Shown here piece by piece: positions 60,383-64,000 of a stretch of DNA of 64,000 nucleotides. Below the pieces are notes generated by a model that did no database searches, was not told where the DNA came from, and was given only the letters and a program-made list of their open reading frames with translations. A program made the position numbers and the translations under genes. Positions within the stretch are counted from its first letter, which is position 1; each line of letters begins with the position of its first letter. The stretch is from Cellulosimicrobium arenosum (GTDB taxonomy: Bacteria; Actinomycetota; Actinomycetes; Actinomycetales; Cellulomonadaceae), in NCBI RefSeq assembly GCF_014837295.1, contig NZ_JACYHB010000012.1, forward strand, positions 89,454-153,453. The letters run 5' to 3'.

Positions 60383-60946
60383 TCAGGTGCGGTGCACCAT
60401 GACGACGTCGGAGTGCTCCTCGCCCCCGACGACGTAGGTGCGACCGCCCGCCGTCGCGAAGCCGTGCTTGCGGTAGAAGGCCTGGGCCCGCTCGTTCTCC
60501 CCGTTGGTCCCGAGCCAGAGCGTGAGCCCGGGGCCGAGCGAGCGTGCGGCGTCGAGCGACGCCACCATGAGCGCGCCCGCGACCCCCGTGCCCTGCGCGT
60601 CGGGGTGCACGTAGATCTTCGAGAGCTCGACGACCTCGTCCGTCCCGACGACGCGCGCGACGTCCGCGTCGTCCGGGACCCCGCGGGCGAGCAGCGAGTA
60701 GCCGAGCACGCGGACGGTCTCGCCCGCCCCCGTCTCGACCAGCAGCAGCACGTGCTCGACGCTCGTGGCCCACGTGCGGAACCGGTCGGGCGAGAGCTGT
60801 GCCGCGACGTGTGCGGCCATCGCCTCCGGTGAGGCGCCCGGCGGGCACGCGAGGGGAAACGTCAGCGCTGCGAGCGCGGCGACCGGTGCGGCGTCGTCGG
60901 GCGTCGCCCGGCGCACGCGTGCCGTCGTCAGGTCGTGGTGGGTCAC
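60383..60946 (-). CDS. GNAT-family N-acetyltransferase
   Basis: A 187-residue acetyltransferase with the GNAT fold: ARVRRATPDDAAPVAALAAL at the start, VELSKIYVHPDAQGTGVAGA as the acetyl-CoA-binding motif A, and ENERAQAFYRKHGFATAGG as motif B. The substrate is unknown. The GTG at 60946 is fixed by TACATT (60954-60959) seven bases upstream, a leaderless start. It is convergent with the preceding gene and divergent from pxpA. Confidence 0.9.
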   Translation of the reverse strand: MTHHDLTTARVRRATPDDAAPVAALAALTFPLACPPGASPEAMAAHVAAQLSPDRFRTWATSVEHVLLLVETGAGETVRVLGYSLLARGVPDDADVARVVGTDEVVELSKIYVHPDAQGTGVAGALMVASLDAARSLGPGLTLWLGTNGENERAQAFYRKHGFATAGGRTYVVGGEEHSDVVMVHRT

Positions 60947-60953
60947 GACCGCG

Positions 60954-60959
60954 AATGTA
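60954..60959 (-). promoter_or_regulatory. -10 box (TACATT) of the acetyltransferase gene
   Basis: TACATT on the minus strand, seven bases before the GTG at 60946. Confidence 0.45.
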
Positions 60960-61042
60960 CTCCGGACCCGCGGGCTCGGGCCGCGGTCGTGCGAGGTGGC
61001 GCGCCGTCCCCGCGCGGAGCGACGTGACGGCATGATGGGGGA

Positions 61043-61810
61043 GTGACCGCCATCGACCTCAACGCCGACCTCGCAGAGGGCTTCGGACGCTGGACCCTGG
61101 CCGACGACCGCGCCGTCCTGGAGCTCGTGACCAGCGCGAACGTGGCGTGCGGGTTCCATGCGGGCGACCCGGGCACCATGCGGTCGACGACGCGGGACGC
61201 CGTGGAGCGAGGGGTGAGCATCGGTGCCCACGTGGGGTACCGGGACCTCGCCGGGTTCGGGCGCCGGTACATGGACGTGGCGCCGGCGGAGCTGACGGAC
61301 GACGTCCTCTACCAGCTCGCGGCGCTCGACGGTTTCGCGCGGGTCGCGGGGGACCGGGTGCGCTACGTCAAGCCGCACGGTGCGCTCTACCACGCGATGG
61401 CGCACCACGAGGCGCAGGCCCTCGCCGTGGTGGAGGCGGTCCGCGCGTACGACCCCCGGCTGCCCGTCGTCGGCCTCCCCGGCTCCGTGGTGCTGCGCCT
61501 GGCCGAGGAGGCGGGGCTGCCGACGGTCCGGGAGGCGTTCGTCGACCGCGGATACCTGCCGACGGGCGAGCTGGTGCCGCGAGGACGCCCCGGGGCCGTG
61601 GTGCACGACCCGGACCAGGCCGCGGCGCGAGCCGTCGGGCTCGCGACGACCGGCACCGTCCTGGCGGTCGACGGAACCCGTGTCACGGCCACCGCCGACT
61701 CCCTCTGCGTCCACTCCGACACTCCGGGCGCCGTCGGGCTGCTCGCCGCGGTCCGCGAGGCGCTGGGCTCGGCCGGAGTCTCGCTGCGCCCGTTCACCAC
61801 GGGGCACTGA
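61043..61810 (+). CDS. pxpA: 5-oxoprolinase subunit A (LamB/YcsF family)
   Basis: A 255-residue protein of the LamB/YcsF family. IDLNADLAEGFGRW, SANVACGFHAGDP, IGAHVGYRD and YVKPHGALYHAM are the conserved blocks with the likely catalytic and metal residues. With PxpB and PxpC it hydrolyses 5-oxoproline to glutamate using ATP. The GTG at 61043 follows CATGAT by six bases, the gap itself being GGGGGA, so it could be leaderless or Shine-Dalgarno led. The fused pxpBC gene starts one base after its stop. Confidence 0.94.
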   Translation: MTAIDLNADLAEGFGRWTLADDRAVLELVTSANVACGFHAGDPGTMRSTTRDAVERGVSIGAHVGYRDLAGFGRRYMDVAPAELTDDVLYQLAALDGFARVAGDRVRYVKPHGALYHAMAHHEAQALAVVEAVRAYDPRLPVVGLPGSVVLRLAEEAGLPTVREAFVDRGYLPTGELVPRGRPGAVVHDPDQAAARAVGLATTGTVLAVDGTRVTATADSLCVHSDTPGAVGLLAAVREALGSAGVSLRPFTTGH

Positions 61811-61811
61811 G

Positions 61812-63521
61812 ATGCCCCCCGCGGGCCGCTCGACACCGGGCGCGCGTGCCGGGGGCGGGTCCCCCCGCGTGCAGGCGTTCGGCGAGTCGGCGTTCCTGGT
61901 GGACGTGGCCGACCTCACCGCGGTCCGCGCCCTGCACGCCCGTCTCGTCCGCGACGCCCCGGTGGGGGTCGCGGACCTGGTACCGGCCGCTCGCACGGTG
62001 CTCGTGCACGCAGACGGGCCACGTGCTGCGCGGGGGGTCGCGGCGTGGCTCGACGACGTCGTGCACGACCTCGACACCCGTACCGGCGGGGCGACCGGCG
62101 TGCTGGTCGAGATACCCGTCGTCTACGACGGTGCGGACCTGCCCGACGTCGCGGCCTGGGCGGGAGCCAGCGTGGAGGAGGTCGTGGCGCGGCACGTGGG
62201 CCGGACCTACGACGCAGCCTTCAGCGGGTTCCTCCCCGGCTTCGCCTACCTTGCCGGCGTGGACCCGCGGATCGCCGTGCCGCGACGCGCGACGCCGCGG
62301 ACGCGGGTCCCCGCCGGTTCGGTGGCGCTCGCGGGCGAGCTGACCGCCGTCTACCCGCGTGCCTCGCCGGGCGGGTGGAGCCTGCTCGGCACGACGGACC
62401 GCACCATGTTCGACGCCGGCCGCGACCGTCCGGCACTCGTCAGGCCAGGGGACCGGGTGCGGTTCGTCCGGGACGTCCGTCCTGTGGCGCACGGGCAGGT
62501 CACCCCCGCCGCTGCGCGTCCGGATGCCCGTACCGCCGCCCGCGTCGCCGGCAGCGCGGCGACCTGGGGCGACGACGGGTCCGTCGGTGTCGTCGAGCGG
62601 TCGCCCGAGCCGCCCGAGCCGCCAAAGCCACCCGGGCGGGCCCTCGAGGTCGTGTCCGCGGGCCCGCTCACCCTCGTGCAGGACCGGGGGCGGGCCGGCC
62701 GAGGGGCGATCGGGGTCGGGCGGTCCGGCGCCGCGGACCGTGCGTCGCACGACCTCGCCAACCGGTTGCTCGCGAACCCTCCCGGCGTCGCGACCGTCGA
62801 GGTGGTGCTCGGCGGTCTCGCACTCCTCGCGCACCACGACACCACCCTCGTCCTCACGGGGGCACTGGTCACGGCGTCGATCGACGCAGTCCCGGTCGGC
62901 ATGAACGCCCCGTTCCGGTTGCCTGCCGGTGCCACGCTGCGGCTCGGCAGTCCCGCCCGCGGCCTGCGCACCTACGTCGGGGTGCGGGGCGGTGTCGACG
63001 CCCGGTCCGTCCTCGGCTCGCGGTCGACGGACACCCTGTCCGGGCTGGGACCTGCCGGTCTCGCTGCGGGAGACCGTCTCCCTGTGGGGCCACGACCGCC
63101 GGGGTTCCCGTCGGTCGACGTCGCACCCGTGCCGCCGGTGCTGGACCGGACCGGCACCCGGCCGGGGACCGTGACGCTCGAGATCCTTCCCGGCCCGCGT
63201 GCCGAGTGGTTCCCACCCGCGACGCTGCGCACCCTCGGGGGAGCGGTCCGCACGGTGTCGCCGGACAGCGACCGGGTCGCCCTGCGCCTGCTGGGTCCGA
63301 CGATCGCCCGTCGCCCGGGCGACCTGCCGTCAGAGGGCCTCGTCCGCGGCGCCGTCCAGGTCCCGCCGGACGGCGTTCCCGTCGTGTTCCTGGCGGACCA
63401 CCCGGTCACCGGCGGGTACCCCGTGCTCGGCGTCCTGAGAGAGGCGGACGCGGACCGTGCCGCTCAGCTCCGTCCGGGGGATGCCGTGCGGCTGCGCACG
63501 GTCCCGCGGACGACCGGGTGA
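61812..63521 (+). CDS. pxpBC: 5-oxoprolinase subunits B and C, fused (KipI-KipA)
   Basis: A 569-residue fusion. The N-terminal KipI/PxpB domain (about 20-235) has FGESAFLVDV, AFSGFLPGFAYLAGVDP and YPRASPGGWSLLGTT. A Pro/Glu linker (EPPEPPKPPG) joins it to the KipA/PxpC domain (about 275-565), with GPLTLVQDRGRAGRGAIGVG, YVGVRGGVDA and the late VTGGYPVLGVL. In many bacteria these are separate genes. The ATG at 61812 lies one base after the pxpA stop, so the complex is expressed as a unit. Confidence 0.94.
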   Translation: MPPAGRSTPGARAGGGSPRVQAFGESAFLVDVADLTAVRALHARLVRDAPVGVADLVPAARTVLVHADGPRAARGVAAWLDDVVHDLDTRTGGATGVLVEIPVVYDGADLPDVAAWAGASVEEVVARHVGRTYDAAFSGFLPGFAYLAGVDPRIAVPRRATPRTRVPAGSVALAGELTAVYPRASPGGWSLLGTTDRTMFDAGRDRPALVRPGDRVRFVRDVRPVAHGQVTPAAARPDARTAARVAGSAATWGDDGSVGVVERSPEPPEPPKPPGRALEVVSAGPLTLVQDRGRAGRGAIGVGRSGAADRASHDLANRLLANPPGVATVEVVLGGLALLAHHDTTLVLTGALVTASIDAVPVGMNAPFRLPAGATLRLGSPARGLRTYVGVRGGVDARSVLGSRSTDTLSGLGPAGLAAGDRLPVGPRPPGFPSVDVAPVPPVLDRTGTRPGTVTLEILPGPRAEWFPPATLRTLGGAVRTVSPDSDRVALRLLGPTIARRPGDLPSEGLVRGAVQVPPDGVPVVFLADHPVTGGYPVLGVLREADADRAAQLRPGDAVRLRTVPRTTG

Positions 63522-63613
63522 TGGTGCGGGCGGGGTCCCGGCCGGTGGGCGGCCCGGTGGGCGACGCCGCCGGACCGGAAGCCGGCGCGTGGGAGTCGTC
63601 ACACGGCGGCGGC

Positions 63614-63643
63614 TTGACCGCCGCGAGCAGCGCCGCGTAATGT
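63614..63643 (+). promoter_or_regulatory. rRNA operon promoter P1
   Basis: TTGACC (-35, 63614-63619), 18 bases, TAATGT (-10, 63638-63643). This is among the best promoter matches in the window and lies about 360 bases before the right edge. Confidence 0.6.
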
Positions 63644-63724
63644 TCTCGACGTCGCCCCGAGAGGGGAGCACGGACACGAGGACATCCTCGAGGCCGGCTC
63701 CCGGGGGAGGCCCCTCCTCGGATA

Positions 63725-63741
63725 CGCAAGGTTTCCTTGCG
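63725..63741. other. Short stem-loop in the rRNA upstream region
   Basis: CGCAAGG and CCTTGCG form a perfect seven-base stem with a TTT loop between the two rRNA promoters. It may be a structural element of the P1 transcript. Confidence 0.4.
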
Positions 63742-63795
63742 CGTCCGGACACGGAGCTCGACCGCGTCGGACCCCACGATCTCGCATCGGACGGG

Positions 63796-63824
63796 TTGGC
63801 GCAGGGCCGAGACCCTGGTAGGGT
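63796..63824 (+). promoter_or_regulatory. rRNA operon promoter P2
   Basis: TTGGCG (-35, 63796-63801), 17 bases, TAGGGT (-10, 63819-63824), upstream of the conserved leader. Confidence 0.6.
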
Positions 63825-63886
63825 TGAGAAGTTGCCCCAAGTGAGGTTCTGCCCGGTTGGGTGGGGCTGAGTTGGTGTGTGTCGGT

Positions 63887-64000
63887 TGTTTGAGAACTCA
63901 ACAGTGTGCTTGTAAGTCAGTGCCAAGTTTTGCCTTGTGGCGTGGTTGGCTGGGTTGCCCGTCGGGTGGTCTGGTTGGTTGTGCTGGAGGGTTTTGTTTG
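63887..64000 (+). other. rRNA operon leader with antitermination (boxA-like) sequence
   Basis: TGTTTGAGAACTCAACAGTG at 63887-63906 is the leader sequence found before 16S rRNA genes of actinobacteria and includes the Nus-factor boxA-like element. The DNA after it turns G/T-rich (GTTTTGCC, GGTTGGCTGGGTTG) and less GC-rich than the coding regions, as in precursor leaders. No mature 16S sequence is seen up to 64000, so the 16S gene should begin just outside the window. The rest of 63522-63613 shows no gene. Confidence 0.82.

Overview
The window comes from a high-GC, Gram-positive actinobacterium, most likely Micrococcales and Cellulomonas-like. The evidence is a very GC-rich coding bias, a GlgE/TreS/maltokinase glucan pathway, a gene order around ligA, a MetE-like gene, mnmA, a cysteine desulfurase and etfAB that resembles other actinobacteria, many apparently leaderless genes (TANNNT hexamer 6-8 nt before ATG/GTG), and a typical actinobacterial rRNA leader at the right edge. 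Genus is an inference from style, not from a search.

Layout. (1) 1-15 kb, storage-glucan metabolism: a partial maltokinase, treS and glgE (minus strand), divergent glgP, and glgX, with a terpene-cyclase-fold protein gene between treS and mak. Three neighbouring intergenic gaps (8.1, 9.4 and 10.7 kb) carry a repeat, GAGGTAGTAC, phased at 21 bp; two genes take their TAG stop from it. (2) 15-31.5 kb, housekeeping: etfB-etfA, a phosphotransferase, cysteine desulfurase-mnmA, a SnoaL-like protein, two MetE-like proteins, a beta-phosphoglucomutase/GH65 phosphorylase pair, an S9 peptidase and ligA with a large insertion.

(3) 31.5-60.3 kb, the accessory heart of the window: two parallel sugar modules. 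Module A has a ThuA-like gene and a ROK regulator on the minus strand, then an RbsA-type ATPase, permease, binding lipoprotein, Gfo/Idh/MocA oxidoreductase, a 1678-residue secreted ThuA/sugar-dehydrogenase protein, a small membrane-anchored protein and a TIM-barrel isomerase. Module B repeats the set: oxidoreductase, ATPase, two permeases, binding lipoprotein, TIM-barrel epimerase and a 1863-residue secreted ThuA/sugar-dehydrogenase protein. The ROK gene and the first gene of each module share CTTTTG/CAAAAG operator-like sequence over their promoters, so one regulator may control both. The combination of a secreted dehydrogenase, ThuA, Gfo/Idh/MocA and TIM isomerase suggests oxidative (keto-sugar or keto-glycoside) catabolism of an unidentified saccharide.

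(4) 60.3-64 kb: a GNAT acetyltransferase, pxpA and a fused pxpB-pxpC for 5-oxoproline hydrolysis, then two rRNA-type promoters and the antitermination leader of an rrn operon whose 16S gene must start just beyond the window. I saw no tRNA, CRISPR array, insertion sequence or prophage.
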